A stretch of 64,000 nucleotides of DNA from Kitasatospora sp. NBC_00374 (GTDB lineage: Bacteria; Actinomycetota; Actinomycetes; Streptomycetales; Streptomycetaceae), in the NCBI RefSeq assembly GCF_041434935.1, contig NZ_CP107964.1:8477001-8541000 (forward strand). The letters are read 5' to 3'. Every line of letters begins with the position of its first letter. The first letter of the stretch is position 1. The notes below the pieces were generated by a model. The model ran no database searches. It was not told where the DNA came from and was given only the letters and a program-made list of their open reading frames with translations. Shown one piece after another: positions 52,241-61,450 of the stretch. A program made the translations under genes and the position numbers.

Positions 52241-52777
52241 ATGGCAGGCGACGACTTCGTCATCGACGTGACGCGGATCCGGGAGGAGGCCCGGCAGAAG
52301 ATGGCCGACGGCGCCGTGACCAGCACCTACGGCCTGGACACGCAGAAGGTGATCGCCGTTCTGAACGACGTGGTCGCCACCGAGGTGGTGTGCTGGCTGC
52401 GGTACACGCGGCACGCGATCTCCGCGACCGGCATCGACCGTGCCCAGGTCGCGGCCGAGTTCACCGAGCACGCCGCAGCCGAGATGCAGCATGCCCTGCG
52501 GGCCGCCGGGCGGATCGCCCAGCTCGGCGGGCAGCCCGACTTCGACCCCGCCACCCTCGTCCGGCGCGCCCACACCGACTACACCGCGCCGGACGAGAAG
52601 GACCTCAAGGCCATGTTGGAGCACAACCTGCTGGCCGAGCGGATCGTCATCTCCAGTTACCAGGAGATCGCCCGCTGGCTCGGTGACCACGACCCCACCA
52701 CCCGCCGCCTCATCGAATCCATCCTCGAAGAGGAGGAGGGGCACGCGGACGACCTCACCGACCTGCTGGCCATCTGA
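52241..52777 (+). CDS. Bacterioferritin/ferritin-like domain protein
   Basis: The 178-residue protein is a four-helix ferritin-like fold with diiron-type residues: LNDVVATEVVCWLRYTRHAI (E), EFTEHAAAEMQHALRAAGRI (E...E-x-x-H), AMLEHNLLAERIVISSYQEI (E), IESILEEEEGHADDLTDLL (E-x-x-H). Both E-x-x-H halves are present, so a ferroxidase centre is likely. It stores iron or removes peroxide. The ATG has GGGAG at 9-10 bases. Confidence 0.92.
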   Translation: MAGDDFVIDVTRIREEARQKMADGAVTSTYGLDTQKVIAVLNDVVATEVVCWLRYTRHAISATGIDRAQVAAEFTEHAAAEMQHALRAAGRIAQLGGQPDFDPATLVRRAHTDYTAPDEKDLKAMLEHNLLAERIVISSYQEIARWLGDHDPTTRRLIESILEEEEGHADDLTDLLAI

Positions 52778-52884
52778 CCCACCCGGTCAAATGCCCTTCG
52801 CGGATTGGCCTTTCCGTTATCGGACACACGCGCAGCGGAGGCCGGAAAGCCGACCGGCGGCGGGCCACTTGTGAGGAGAGTGCG

Positions 52885-53145
52885 ATGGTAGGAATCCTGT
52901 ACAAGCCGCTCGGCCTGGTGTTCGGGGCTTTCGGCGGGGTGATCGCGGGCGCTGTGTTCAGGCGTGTGTGGGCGCTCCTCGGGCATGAGGGCGACGCGCC
53001 GCATGCCACCGACCGGGACCGCACCTGGAAAGAGGTGCTGGCGGCTGCTGCCCTGCAAGGAGCGGTCTTCGCCCTCGTCAAGGCCGCGATCGACCGAGGC
53101 GGCGCGGTCGGCGCCCGCCGGCTGACCGGTACCTGGCCCGACTGA
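52885..53145 (+). CDS. DUF4235 small membrane protein
   Basis: The 86-residue product reads YKPLGLVFGAFGGVIAGAVF, RRVWALLGHEGDAPHATDRD, VLAAAALQGAVFALVKAAID: two membrane segments around a polar loop, the usual DUF4235 layout. A GAGGAGAG site precedes the ATG. The function is unknown; the gene is common in actinobacterial stress regions. Confidence 0.85.
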   Translation: MVGILYKPLGLVFGAFGGVIAGAVFRRVWALLGHEGDAPHATDRDRTWKEVLAAAALQGAVFALVKAAIDRGGAVGARRLTGTWPD

Positions 53146-53670
53146 CGCCGCGCGCCCGGGCGGCCTGAGCTTCCCCCGCTGCGCGGGAGGTGCTGATTAC
53201 TGAGGTTTTCATTGTGTTGTCGGTGGTGACAGGTAGTGATCCCTGCGGTATGCCGGTGGTATGCGGTACGCGCAGGGTGGGATGACAGAGGCTCCCTTCT
53301 CACGGCCCATCAGGCCATGTCCGGCAACCTTCCGCACCTCGGGGGAACCTCAGCCTGTCCGCCGTTCGGGGCCGTGGCACTGCCTATCGTGGCGCCGATG
53401 GCGTACAGGCTGGCTGTCGCGCGCAGCGGCGGGTTGCGCTCTCTGCCTGATTCGGGCGATCTTGCTGCGGTCTGGGCATGCAAGCAGCGCCTCCTGGTGA
53501 TTCGTGGGTGCGAAGCCGCACGAGTGACAAGGCCCTGTTGCCGTAGGCCAACAGCTTCTCACCGCGGAGCGCCTGGTGATGGCCCGGACCGTCCCGTAGC
53601 TGCTCGCTGGACCGGCATCCTTGACGGACGGCGCCGCCACGCTCGGCCGCGCCAGACAACCGGGCCAGGA
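53146..53670. other. Intergenic, no gene recognised
   Basis: About 525 bases, with a less GC-rich part at 53195-53235 (GATTACTGAGGTTTTCATTG). Open frames on both strands have no motif. It may be decayed coding or IS sequence that can no longer be named. Confidence 0.4.
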
Positions 53671-53940
53671 TCAGCCACCGATGTCCAGAACTGCGACACG
53701 CGTCGCGCGCCCGCCGTCGAATTCCAGCGTGACGGCCAGCACAGGCTGCAGCCAGCGCACCACCGAGCGCGCGCCGGGATGGGGCGGGCGAAGGCGCTGG
53801 GCAATCGACGGGCCGAGCGTCGCCTGCTCCTCGCTGGACAGCTCGTCCGTCACCAGCCGACGACCGGCCGTCCGGATCACCAGGAGCCGCCGCTCCGTGT
53901 CATCGGAACCCTCCATGACGCCCACGACCCAGCCCCTCAC
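53671..53940 (-). CDS. Hypothetical protein, possible ligase-tail-like domain
   Basis: The 89-residue frame starts GTG 53940 (or ATG 53916) and reads EGSDDTERRLLVIRTAGRRL, VTDELSSEEQATLGPSIAQR, RWLQPVLAVTLEFDGGRATR. The last part faintly resembles the OB-fold of ATP-dependent DNA ligases, but too weakly to assign. It may be a C-terminal remnant rather than an independent gene. Confidence 0.35.
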   Translation of the reverse strand: MRGWVVGVMEGSDDTERRLLVIRTAGRRLVTDELSSEEQATLGPSIAQRLRPPHPGARSVVRWLQPVLAVTLEFDGGRATRVAVLDIGG

Positions 53941-54199
53941 CTCTACCCTCTCCCCCCGTGCGTCGGTCTCTCTCTACGAGAATGCCGCCGGCGCGCCGGA
54001 CAGGCTCCCGTCGCCGGCGACGCGGACCAGCCCCCACATCCGGCGGGCGAGCAACGCTCGACAGTCCGACGCACGATGGAAGGACAGTTCACTTCGGAGC
54101 CACCGGCACGGCCCTGACCATCCCGGTCTCCGGCCCACAACAGACTCACCCATGCGAGGCCCCGATGCCTGCTCGAACGCCGACGCAAACCCTGGGCAT

Positions 54200-54556
54200 C
54201 TACCTGAACACCCCGGGGGTGTGCCGGTGCTCGGGGTGGCCCGGGTTGGCCGAACCCCAGGTCCGCAGTGCCTGGAGATCGGCGAGTTCCAGCCCGTAGC
54301 CGGTGAGGTAGAGCTGGATGCAGAGCGTGAGGCTGGTGTGCCCGCACGACAGGACGAAGCGGTCCCGCCCCAGCCACCGGTCGTCCGCCGGGTCGTGGCG
54401 CAGGACGCGCTGAAACAGCAGGTGGGCCAGCGGCGCCAGACTCATCGCCGTCCCGGAATGGCCGTTGCCGGTCCGCTGCACGGCGTCGGCCGCCAGCAGA
54501 CGTGCGGTGTCGACGGCGTGTACGTCCAGTTCGCTCCAGCCGGCGCGTTCGGCCAC
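54200..54556 (-). pseudogene. Transketolase N-terminal fragment
   Basis: GTG 54556 opens 118 residues reading AVDTARLLAADAVQRTGNGH, SGTAMSLAPLAHLLFQRVLR, RDRFVLSCGHTSLTLCIQLY, LTGYGLELADLQALRTWGSA, NPGHPEHRHTPGV, matching the start of transketolase (thiamine-diphosphate binding N-terminal domain). At the point where GxETTTGPLGQG should follow, the frame ends with a stop. At least 500 residues are gone. A C-terminal remnant of the same family lies at 3598-3744 on this strand. Confidence 0.82.
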
Positions 54557-54955
54557 CGGGGGGCCAGGGACTGGTGGCGCATCGGCGGCTGGGCGGTGGG
54601 CGGTGTCATGGATGTCCTCGCAGGGCTGGCGGACGGATGGGGTGGCGGACGGCCGATCGGGCCGCCTGTGCGACCGCCAGCGCCTACCGGCGGGCGGGCG
54701 GGTACCGGCGATGTGGCCCAGTCGCCATCGTCGAGGCGCGGGACCCGGTCTTCGAGCGCCTCGGCGAGCAGCGGCGGACGGCGAGCGGGCGGGGGCGGCG
54801 CCGCTCGGACTTCGTCGACCTCGATCTCTGCCCGTGGTCCTTCGGGGAGCGGCACGGACCGGGTGAACGGCTGGGCCGCCGTCGGGCCGGGAGCGGGGAC
54901 CGGATCGCTCGTCCAGGTGGTCCCACGGACCGCCTGCCCGCCTGCCGAGTGCCGG
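54557..54955. other. Region between transketolase fragment and PfpI gene
   Basis: About 400 bases. A plus-strand stretch reads VAIVEARDPVFERLGEQRRT and a few more protein-like residues, but no start, end or family could be defined. Confidence 0.3.
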
Positions 54956-55510
54956 CTATGCGTCGGCGAACACGGTGACGAGTGCTTCGCCGAAAGCGGG
55001 GAGGTCGCCCGGCTTGCGGCTGGTGATCAGGGTGTTGGGTCCGGTGGTGCAGACCCGGACCTCCTGGTCGGTCCAGTGGGCGCCGGCATTGGTCAGGTCG
55101 GTGCGCAGGCTCGGCCAGGAGGTGAGGTTGCGTCCGCGCACCGCGTCGGCCTCGATCAAGGTCCATGGGGCGTGGCAGATCGCGGCGACGGGCTTCCCGG
55201 CATCGAAGAACGACCGGGTGAAGTCCACCGCCGCGGGGTTCAGCCGCAGGGCGTCCGGGTTGGCCACACCTCCGGGCAGTACCAGGGCGTCGTAGTCGTC
55301 GGCCGAGACGTTCCCGACGACGTCGTCGACACCGAAGGTGTCGCCGCGGTCCAGGTGGTTGAAGGCCTGGATCCTGCCGCTTCGTGTGGACACCAGACGT
55401 GGCGCGCCTCCCGCTTCCCGGACGGCTTGCCACGGCTCGGTGAGCTCAACCTGCTCGGTGCCTTCGGGTGCGACCAGGAATGCGATTGTCCTGCCCTGCA
55501 GGGTGACCAT
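54956..55510 (-). CDS. DJ-1/PfpI family (class I glutamine amidotransferase-like) protein
   Basis: The 184-residue protein reads RTIAFLVAPEGTEQVELTEP, YDALVLPGGVANPDALRLNP, GKPVAAICHAPWTLIEADAV, RGRNLTSWPSLRTDLTNAGA, ALVTVFADA. The nucleophile elbow is A-I-C-H-A, and the upstream acidic residue of the DJ-1/PfpI site is in the EGTEQVELTEP region. Family members act as deglycases or stress chaperones (YhbO/PfpI). AAAGGA precedes the ATG. Confidence 0.93.
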   Translation of the reverse strand: MVTLQGRTIAFLVAPEGTEQVELTEPWQAVREAGGAPRLVSTRSGRIQAFNHLDRGDTFGVDDVVGNVSADDYDALVLPGGVANPDALRLNPAAVDFTRSFFDAGKPVAAICHAPWTLIEADAVRGRNLTSWPSLRTDLTNAGAHWTDQEVRVCTTGPNTLITSRKPGDLPAFGEALVTVFADA

Positions 55511-56282
55511 GGGAAATCCTTTGTTCGTACGGGGGCGATCGACGGCGTGTCCAGCCTGTGCGTCGCGCAGCTCGCCGCCGACCGACCTTCACCGGCGGCG
55601 CCCCTGCCGTGGCCGGTCCGTCGAGATGAGCTGCCGGTGCGTTGGCGAGGACGGCACTCAGGGTGCCTGGGCATCGGCCGTCGGTGGCTGGGAGCCCTGG
55701 TCGTCCTCCGCCTTGGCCCGGCCGGGAGGCGTAGCCCCTCCTCCGGGGATGCACCGGGGCGCCTACCCCGAACGTAGTTCCCGATGCGCTCGCATGCCCG
55801 TGAGGGCGCGGCCGCGGCCCCCTTCGGTCGGACGTGAGGCGCCGACCCGGTAGGCGCAACCCGGTCAGGGAGAGCCCACGGACGCCCGAGGCCCGCAAGG
55901 TCCTCGACCTCCGATCGGGTGAGGCGCGTGCGTCGGGCGCCCGGGCGGCCACGAGGTCGACGCGAGGAACAACCGCCGCCGGCCAGGGACGTTGTCCGCC
56001 GCGATGTTGTACGCGGGTCGCCACGACGGCACGCGAGCGCCGCCCGACCCGCTCACCGGGACGCCGGACGCCTGGTCCGTGGACGGCGGTCGCGTCCTGG
56101 AGACCTCCGGCCCGAGCTCGCCGCCTGCGACGACGCCGGCCCGGCCGAACCCGCTCTCGTGGTACCCAGGACGGTACGGTCCGCCGACACCGCGAGCTGT
56201 ACCACCGGGACCGGGCGGTCCCGCCGACACCGTTGCCGACGCACTGCGCTCCGGTGGCTCGCCCGTGCGGAGGGCGTCCGGT
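55511..56282. other. Intergenic, no gene recognised
   Basis: About 770 bases. Some frames are long (55992 onward on the plus strand), but they lack motifs, and protein-like stretches switch frames, which may mean an old decayed gene. Confidence 0.35.
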
Positions 56283-56807
56283 TCACCGTGCGGCTCCGGG
56301 GTGCTCGGCGCTGCGCAGGACGAGGTAGGGGAGCAGCAGCCACGAAGTGGCGAACCAGCCCGAGACGGCGGCGCTGACGGCCCAGGCGACGGTGGGGCTG
56401 CCGGTGGCCGTCCGCAGCAGGAGCAGCATGGCGCAGCTGATGGTGAGGGCGAGCAGGGCCAGGCCGAGGCCGACCATACGGGAGGCCGTCCGGACGAGGG
56501 CGGGTTTCAGGTTGTGGCCGGCCAGGAAGCGGTGGAACGACACCGGCGCGATGAGGCTGGCGGTGGCGCAGGCGCCGAGGGTGACGGTGATGACGTAGAG
56601 GTTCTTGTCGAAGGCCCCGAGGTTCGCGAAGACCGGGGTGAAGGCGACGCTGACGAGGAAGCCGAAGAGGATCTGGGCGCCGGTCTGCGCGACGCGTACC
56701 TCTTGGAGCACGTCGGTCCAGAGGCGGTCGGCCTGTTGCTGGGGCGTCTCGTCGCGGCCCGGTCCCCCGCCACGGTCGGGCGGTGAGGGGTTCGGGGTGT
56801 GGTCCAA
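56283..56807 (-). CDS. DUF6328 membrane protein
   Basis: The 174-residue product starts at TTG 56807 behind AAGGAG. Four membrane segments follow: GAQILFGFLVSVAFTPVFA, NLYVITVTLGACATASLIAP, MVGLGLALLALTISCAMLLL, and AVSAAVSGWFATSWLLLPYL, after the family signature LQEVRVAQTGAQILFGFL. DUF6328 proteins are common in actinobacteria and have no known activity. Confidence 0.88.
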   Translation of the reverse strand: MDHTPNPSPPDRGGGPGRDETPQQQADRLWTDVLQEVRVAQTGAQILFGFLVSVAFTPVFANLGAFDKNLYVITVTLGACATASLIAPVSFHRFLAGHNLKPALVRTASRMVGLGLALLALTISCAMLLLLRTATGSPTVAWAVSAAVSGWFATSWLLLPYLVLRSAEHPGAAR

Positions 56808-56876
56808 CCGTCTCGTCTCCTTCGGCGGGGGAGTGCCGGGGTGCGCTGCCCGTGGTGGCCGGAGCGGTGCGCTGGG

Positions 56877-57401
56877 TCAGGCGTGCGGGGACCAGTAGGT
56901 CTCCATCCGGGCCGCGCCGTATGCGATTTCCGCCCAGGGGCCGGGGATGGTCAGGACGACGACGCCGGCGGTGTGGAATCCGGTCTCCTCCAGACGGGCT
57001 CGCAGGTCGTCCGTCCCGCTGCCGGTGAGGCCCAGGGCCAGGTCGAGGATTCCGGGATTGCGGCCGACCACCGCCACAGGGTGGCGGCTTCCTCCGGGAG
57101 TTGCCCGAGCCGGGCGAGGAGAGTGTGGGGTTCGGCCCGGTAGAGGCTCTCCTCGAAGGCGGCCGGAGGCGGTTCGGGCAACTCGGCGGCGATCAGCTCC
57201 CAGGTCTGCCGGGTGCGCACCGAGGTCGACACCAGCACTCGGTCCAGGGCCGGGCCCGGCGAGCCATCGGCCGGTGAGGGGGGCGTCCCGCCTGCCGCGG
57301 TGGGTCAGGGGCCGCTCGTGGTCGGGGTGCGCGGTCTGCGGTCTCGGTTCCGCCTTCGCGTGCCGAACCAGCACGATCCTGTGCATCGGCTCTGCGCTCA
57401 C
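56877..57401 (-). pseudogene. SixA-like phosphohistidine phosphatase, two frameshifts
   Basis: The start is GTG 57401: HRIVLVRHAKAEPRPQTAHP, ERPLTHRGRRDAPLTGRWLA (the RHG-type RHAKAE site). Between about 57240 and 57080 the match runs in another frame: LVSTSVRTRQTWELIAAELP, FEESLYRAEPHTLLARLGQL. Then the original frame resumes: VAVVGRNPGILDLALGLTGS, PGPWAEIAYGAARMETYWSP. The two shifts compensate, so only the centre is scrambled. This could be sequencing error. Intact SixA proteins dephosphorylate histidine on signalling proteins. Confidence 0.75.
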
Positions 57402-57622
57402 GTCGGTCCCTCCGCCCTTGGGGTACCCGCCGGGTCCGAGGCTACTGGCGAGCCCGGGGGGATGCCGGGAGCCTCGGCGTAGTGGTGGCCGTGCCGTCCG
57501 GGTACCGCGGCACGAACCGTGAGGAGCGGGGGCATGCCGGCCAGCAGGGTCCACCGGATGGGAGCCGACGGGCGATTGCGGAGTGCGCTCCTCGCGCGCG
57601 TTGCTGGTGCCGCACGGCTGCC

Positions 57623-58159
57623 TCAGGCGGGGTGGCCGGCGTCGATGTCCGCCACGTGGCGGTAGGACAGCACCGGCACCGACGTGCGGGGGGCGTGGAC
57701 CGCGACCGGGGCCAGCAGCAGCCCGGTGTGGTCGCCCCAGCCCTCGACTCGGTCGAGCACCCGGCCGGCGAACCAGGCCGGGGCCTCGGCGAGGACCGGC
57801 ACGCCGTGCGGCCCGTCGTACCACTCGACCCGGGCGAACTTGTCGGTGTCATCGCCGCTACGGCCGCCGAACAGCTCGGCCAGCCGGTGCTCGGGCGGCA
57901 GCAGGTGGACGGCAAGAATGTCGGCCGCCAGCGCCGCGGCATGGGTGTGGTTGGCTCGGGAGATCCACACCACGAAGCGCGCGGGATGGATCGAGCACTG
58001 TCCGGCGAACCCCACCAGGCAGCCCGTCGGCTCGGGGACGGCGGCGGTGACCACATACACCGGATAGTCGAGCAGGGCGGCGAAGGCGTCGAAGTCGCCG
58101 ACGGTCCGGCGCCCCGCGGCTTGGAGGTGCTCTGCGGACAACCTCGGCGGATCGGCCAT
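57623..58159 (-). CDS. Flavin reductase-like FMN-binding protein
   Basis: The 178-residue product starts ATG 58159 with AGGAGG nearby. It reads FDAFAALLDYPVYVVTAAVP, EPTGCLVGFAGQCSIHPARF, VVWISRANHTHAAALAADIL, VHLLPPEHRLAELFGGRSGD, VLSYRHVADIDAGHP. This is the split-barrel flavin reductase pattern, with GxxVGF and H-T at the FMN site. Members reduce FMN for partner monooxygenases; here no partner is adjacent. Confidence 0.85.
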   Translation of the reverse strand: MADPPRLSAEHLQAAGRRTVGDFDAFAALLDYPVYVVTAAVPEPTGCLVGFAGQCSIHPARFVVWISRANHTHAAALAADILAVHLLPPEHRLAELFGGRSGDDTDKFARVEWYDGPHGVPVLAEAPAWFAGRVLDRVEGWGDHTGLLLAPVAVHAPRTSVPVLSYRHVADIDAGHPA

Positions 58160-58231
58160 GACGGACCTCCTGCGCTCGCCGTTCCGCCGAGCGCCTGCCC
58201 GGTTCGTCGGCAGCCACACCGCCGCGCACCC

Positions 58232-59263
58232 TCAGGACCGGTCAGATCGGTCGCGGTCCTGCGCGGCCCCGCCGGGCTCCGGTGGCCCGTTCGGCTCCAG
58301 CGACCCGTCCGGCTCGCTGAAGGAGACGTCCACCCGCTGCTCAGGGCGGCGTTCCTCCTGCCGGGCGACGGCCGACAGGACCTCCTCGTCCGCCTCGGTG
58401 AGGGGCGGCTGCAGGAGGCTGCGCGGCCACAGCCGGTGGAAGAGCACCGTGTTCGTCTCGGCAGCGCACACGGTGATCTGCGCGGTGAGGTAGATCCAGG
58501 AGAGCAGGCCGATCACGGTCGCGAAGAAGCCGTAGACCTGCCCGGCGTGCCGCAGCTCGTGGGTGACCAGCAGCGATCCGAAGGCCTGGAGGACGGTGAA
58601 CAACGGCCCGGCGAGCACGCAGCCGGGCCACAGCGCCCTGGTGGGAATCTCCTTCGGGGTGAGCACCCGGAAGCAGGCCAGACACAGGGCGGCATTCAGC
58701 ACGGCGGAGACGACCAGGCCGCCGACGCGGGCGGGCGTCCCGGCCAGGGTGGAGCCGACCAGCGCGCCCGCCGCGGTGGTCAGCACCAGCCCGGCGGTGA
58801 GAACCGCGAACAGCAGCAGGCTGCGGCCCAGTCTGGGCCAGTAGCCCGGCCGTTGCACCCCGGGGACGTTCCAGATCTCGGCCATCGCGTGCTGGAGCAC
58901 CTGCGCGATGCCGAGGGCACCGTACAGCAGCCCGAGCACGCCGATGACCAGCGCCAGCCCGCTGCCCTGGAGGGAGTGGACGTTCTGGCGCAGCTGGTCG
59001 CCGATGATCGGGAAGTCGGCGAGCGCGGAGTCGAGCACCGCCTGCTGGGCGCCGGGGTGGCCGTTCAGTACGAAGCCGAGGGCGGTACTGAGCAGGAGCA
59101 GCAATGGGATCAGGGCCACGAATCCGTAGTAGGTGATCAGCGCGGCGAGCAGCCCGCCGCGGTCGTCGCCGTACTTCTTGACGACCCCGACGACCAGGCC
59201 CACGGCGCGCCGGCGCTGCTGGACACTGTCGACCGCGCGCAGGGTTCGTTCGATCGGATTCAC
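58232..59263 (-). CDS. YihY/virulence factor BrkB-family membrane protein
   Basis: The 343-residue protein (GTG 59263) has six membrane segments and the family opening VVKKYGDDRGGLLAALITYY, GFVALIPLLLLLSTALGFVL, with LLYGALGIAQVLQHAMAEIW, VYGFFATVIGLLSWIYLTAQ, ITVCAAETNTV. The C-terminal tail (about 285-343) is acidic and disordered. The start is uncertain because the ribosome site is weak. YihY proteins are widespread but their substrate is not settled. Confidence 0.9.
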   Translation of the reverse strand: MNPIERTLRAVDSVQQRRRAVGLVVGVVKKYGDDRGGLLAALITYYGFVALIPLLLLLSTALGFVLNGHPGAQQAVLDSALADFPIIGDQLRQNVHSLQGSGLALVIGVLGLLYGALGIAQVLQHAMAEIWNVPGVQRPGYWPRLGRSLLLFAVLTAGLVLTTAAGALVGSTLAGTPARVGGLVVSAVLNAALCLACFRVLTPKEIPTRALWPGCVLAGPLFTVLQAFGSLLVTHELRHAGQVYGFFATVIGLLSWIYLTAQITVCAAETNTVLFHRLWPRSLLQPPLTEADEEVLSAVARQEERRPEQRVDVSFSEPDGSLEPNGPPEPGGAAQDRDRSDRS

Positions 59264-59899
59264 GTCGGTGCGTCTGCCCGCTGGCGCCGGGTCGACACGC
59301 GGTGGGCGGTGCCGGTCTGGCGCCCGGCGACCGTGCGTTGGCCGCGGCCGAAGCGGGGCACCCGCTCCGGCGGCAGAAACGGCGACTGCGCGTGAGGCGG
59401 CACGATGGACCGGTGGGAACAGGCGGCACTGCACGGGGTCGACGGCGGGCTGCGCGGCGGCTGCGAGCCGGGGGCTCTGCTGCCCCGGTTCGGGCCCGGC
59501 CTGCGGACCCGGGTCTGGGAGGCGGTCTGTGGTGTACGGGTCGGCACGCTGCTGATGGCAGGCCCGGACTCCTGCCGCCGGGACTGCTGGTGGCAGGCCT
59601 GCGGACATGGCAGACCGTCAAGTGCAGACGCATGGGGCCCGTCCCGGCATCACCGTGGTCGGACGGGTGCAGGGCCGGTCAGACCGGGAGCGCGCCGATG
59701 GTAGGGACGACCGTGCCGTACAGGTTGTGGAGAGCGGGGGCGGGCAGGACCGAGCGTTGCTCCTTGCCGCAGCGGCGAGAAGCCACCACCCCAGGGCCGG
59801 TGTTTGCGGGGGCGTACCTCGTACCGGACTGCCGACGAGGCCGGACCTGCGGCGCGTACCCGCGAAGAGCAGGCCCGGCCCCGGTGCCCACGGGGACGG
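59264..59899. other. Intergenic; one weak ORF at 59405-59704
   Basis: About 640 bases between the YihY gene start and the next gene end. A 99-residue frame starts at ATG 59405 behind GAGGCGG (MDRWEQAALHGVDGGLRGGC) but has no family motif and a composition typical of random high-GC sequence; it may or may not be a gene. Confidence 0.35.
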
Positions 59900-60490
59900 T
59901 CAGCCGTGCCGGAGGTCGTCCCGGTCGGGCATGGGCGGTGCGCCCTCTCCGGTCATCCGGGCCTGGGGCCGTTCGCGCATCGGCGCGTCGCCGATTCCGG
60001 CGGGCCCGCCGCCCGTGCGGGCGGTGGAGCTGCCCTCAGGTGCCAGCCGGCCGCGCCAGCCGCCGGTCTCGCGGCCCCGCTCCTCGATGAATCCCTTGAA
60101 CCGCTTGAGGTCGCCCATGACCTGGCGGTCCAGCACCCCGAAAAGAGCTCCGGCCTTCTCGGCCAGGCCCTGCGGTTCGAGATCCATCGCCAGGCTCACG
60201 CGGGTGTGAGCGTCGTCCAAGCGCTGGAACGTGACGACCCCCACCTGGTGGACGTCGCCGCCCACCGTGCGCCAGGAGATCCGCTCGTCGGGGAGCTGAT
60301 CGACGATCTCGGTGTCGAACTCGCGGCGGGCGCCGGCGACCTTCGTCGTCCAGTGGCAGTGCCGGTCGTCGGTCTGGCGGACCTCCTCCACTCCGTCCAT
60401 GAAGCGCGGGAACTCCTCGAACTGCGTCCACTGGTTGTAGACGCTGTGCAGCGGGACCTCCACGTCGATGAACTCCTTCACCGTGCTCAC
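59900..60490 (-). CDS. SRPBCC (cyclase/dehydrase-like) protein, second intact copy
   Basis: GTG 60490 follows GGAAGGAG. It is 196 residues long, the same as 47081-47671, and differs at only a small share of positions: VKEFIDVEVPLHSVYNQWTQ, FEEFPRFMDGVEEVRQTDDR, HCHWTTKVAGARREFDTEIV, LDRQVMGDLKRFKGFIEERG, ending MPDRDDLRHG. Like its twin it has a START-like pocket and a disordered tail. The recent duplicate lies in opposite orientation 12 kb away. Confidence 0.9.
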   Translation of the reverse strand: MSTVKEFIDVEVPLHSVYNQWTQFEEFPRFMDGVEEVRQTDDRHCHWTTKVAGARREFDTEIVDQLPDERISWRTVGGDVHQVGVVTFQRLDDAHTRVSLAMDLEPQGLAEKAGALFGVLDRQVMGDLKRFKGFIEERGRETGGWRGRLAPEGSSTARTGGGPAGIGDAPMRERPQARMTGEGAPPMPDRDDLRHG

Positions 60491-60597
60491 GACCGTCTCC
60501 TTCCGCATCGACAGGCCGGACATTCCGTGCCACCGAGCGCCTGCCCCCGTTCGGCGGGACCTAACGGACCGACGGAGCGGGGTCGGCCGAGATCGTG

Positions 60598-61413
60598 TCA
60601 GGTGAGCCGGGCGAGGTGCGGCTTGCTCACGCGTCGGCGCAGTGCAGGCAGCCGGCGCTCGGCCTCCTCGGCGTCCCGCTGCTGCATCGCGTAGAGAACG
60701 CCGCTGGTGAAAGCATGATCGGTGCCCTCTCCCGGGCGGTCCAGCAGGGCCTGCCGGGCCACGACGGTGTGCCCGCCGAGCACACGCTGGAGCTGCTTCA
60801 TCCGCTTCTCGAACTTCCGAGCGCGTTTCGGGGCGGTGGGGCGGGCCGCCTCGGCCGCGTAGCGTGCCCGTTTGGCCGCGTTGCGGGCGTCGTGCAGTGC
60901 GGCGTCGCGGGTGGGCCCGGAACCGAGTCCGAGGGCGGTGTCGAGCCGCTTGAGGGTGCGCCGCTGTTCGTGGCGCAGCGTTCGGGACAGCCGCCTGCGC
61001 GGCTTGTTCCGGTCGGCCCGAGCGGTGAGTGGGGGATCGGCGGCGCATGCCTCCAGCTCGTTCAGCAGGCTGTGATAGCGCACGCTGCTGAGGTCGCGGA
61101 TCACCTGCTCCCAGGCGTGCCGGTAGGCGCGGGCGTAGTGCGCCGAGACGTCGCTGCGCGAGGAGCCGCGCCGAAGCTGGTCGGGCAGGGCGTCCAGGGA
61201 GGTGCTCTCCCCGCACCTCCTGGTCCCGCGCGCTGCCCAGCGATCTCCGAGCCAGCGGATCTCGGTGGCCATCGCGTCGGTGCGGCTGCGATCGAAGAGC
61301 CGGTGATGAGCCTTGAGGGTGCTCCGCAGCCGCCGGGCCGTGACGCGCATCCGGTGCACCGTGTCCGGCTCGTCGAGGCGGACGCTCGGGTCGAGGGTGA
61401 GCAGCTCGTCCAC
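60598..61413 (-). CDS. CHAD-domain protein with disturbed N-terminus
   Basis: The 271-residue product from GTG 61413 reads DTVHRMRVTARRLRSTLKAH, HRLFDRSRTDAMATEIRWLG, HYARAYRHAWEQVIRDLSSV, LHDARNAAKRARYAAEAARP, KRMKQLQRVLGGHTVVARQA, the CHAD helical repeats with conserved histidines that bind polyphosphate. A 23-base tandem duplication at 61405-61450 lies right at the start; upstream in-frame coding (ELVDE) is shifted by it, so some N-terminal residues were probably lost. Confidence 0.85.
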   Translation of the reverse strand: MDELLTLDPSVRLDEPDTVHRMRVTARRLRSTLKAHHRLFDRSRTDAMATEIRWLGDRWAARGTRRCGESTSLDALPDQLRRGSSRSDVSAHYARAYRHAWEQVIRDLSSVRYHSLLNELEACAADPPLTARADRNKPRRRLSRTLRHEQRRTLKRLDTALGLGSGPTRDAALHDARNAAKRARYAAEAARPTAPKRARKFEKRMKQLQRVLGGHTVVARQALLDRPGEGTDHAFTSGVLYAMQQRDAEEAERRLPALRRRVSKPHLARLT

Positions 61414-61450
61414 CAGCTCCCTACGTTCTCGTCCACCAGCTCCCTACGTT
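61405..61450. repeat. 23-bp tandem duplication in CHAD 5' end
   Basis: CTCGTCCACCAGCTCCCTAC plus GTT occurs twice in a row (23 bases each). Because 23 is not a multiple of three, the upstream reading frame is separated from the rest of the CHAD gene. Confidence 0.85.

Noticed and set aside
57482..59395. 637-residue plus-strand frame opposite the flavin-reductase and YihY genes
   Set aside because: Gln/Gly/Arg-rich shadow of two well supported minus-strand genes.
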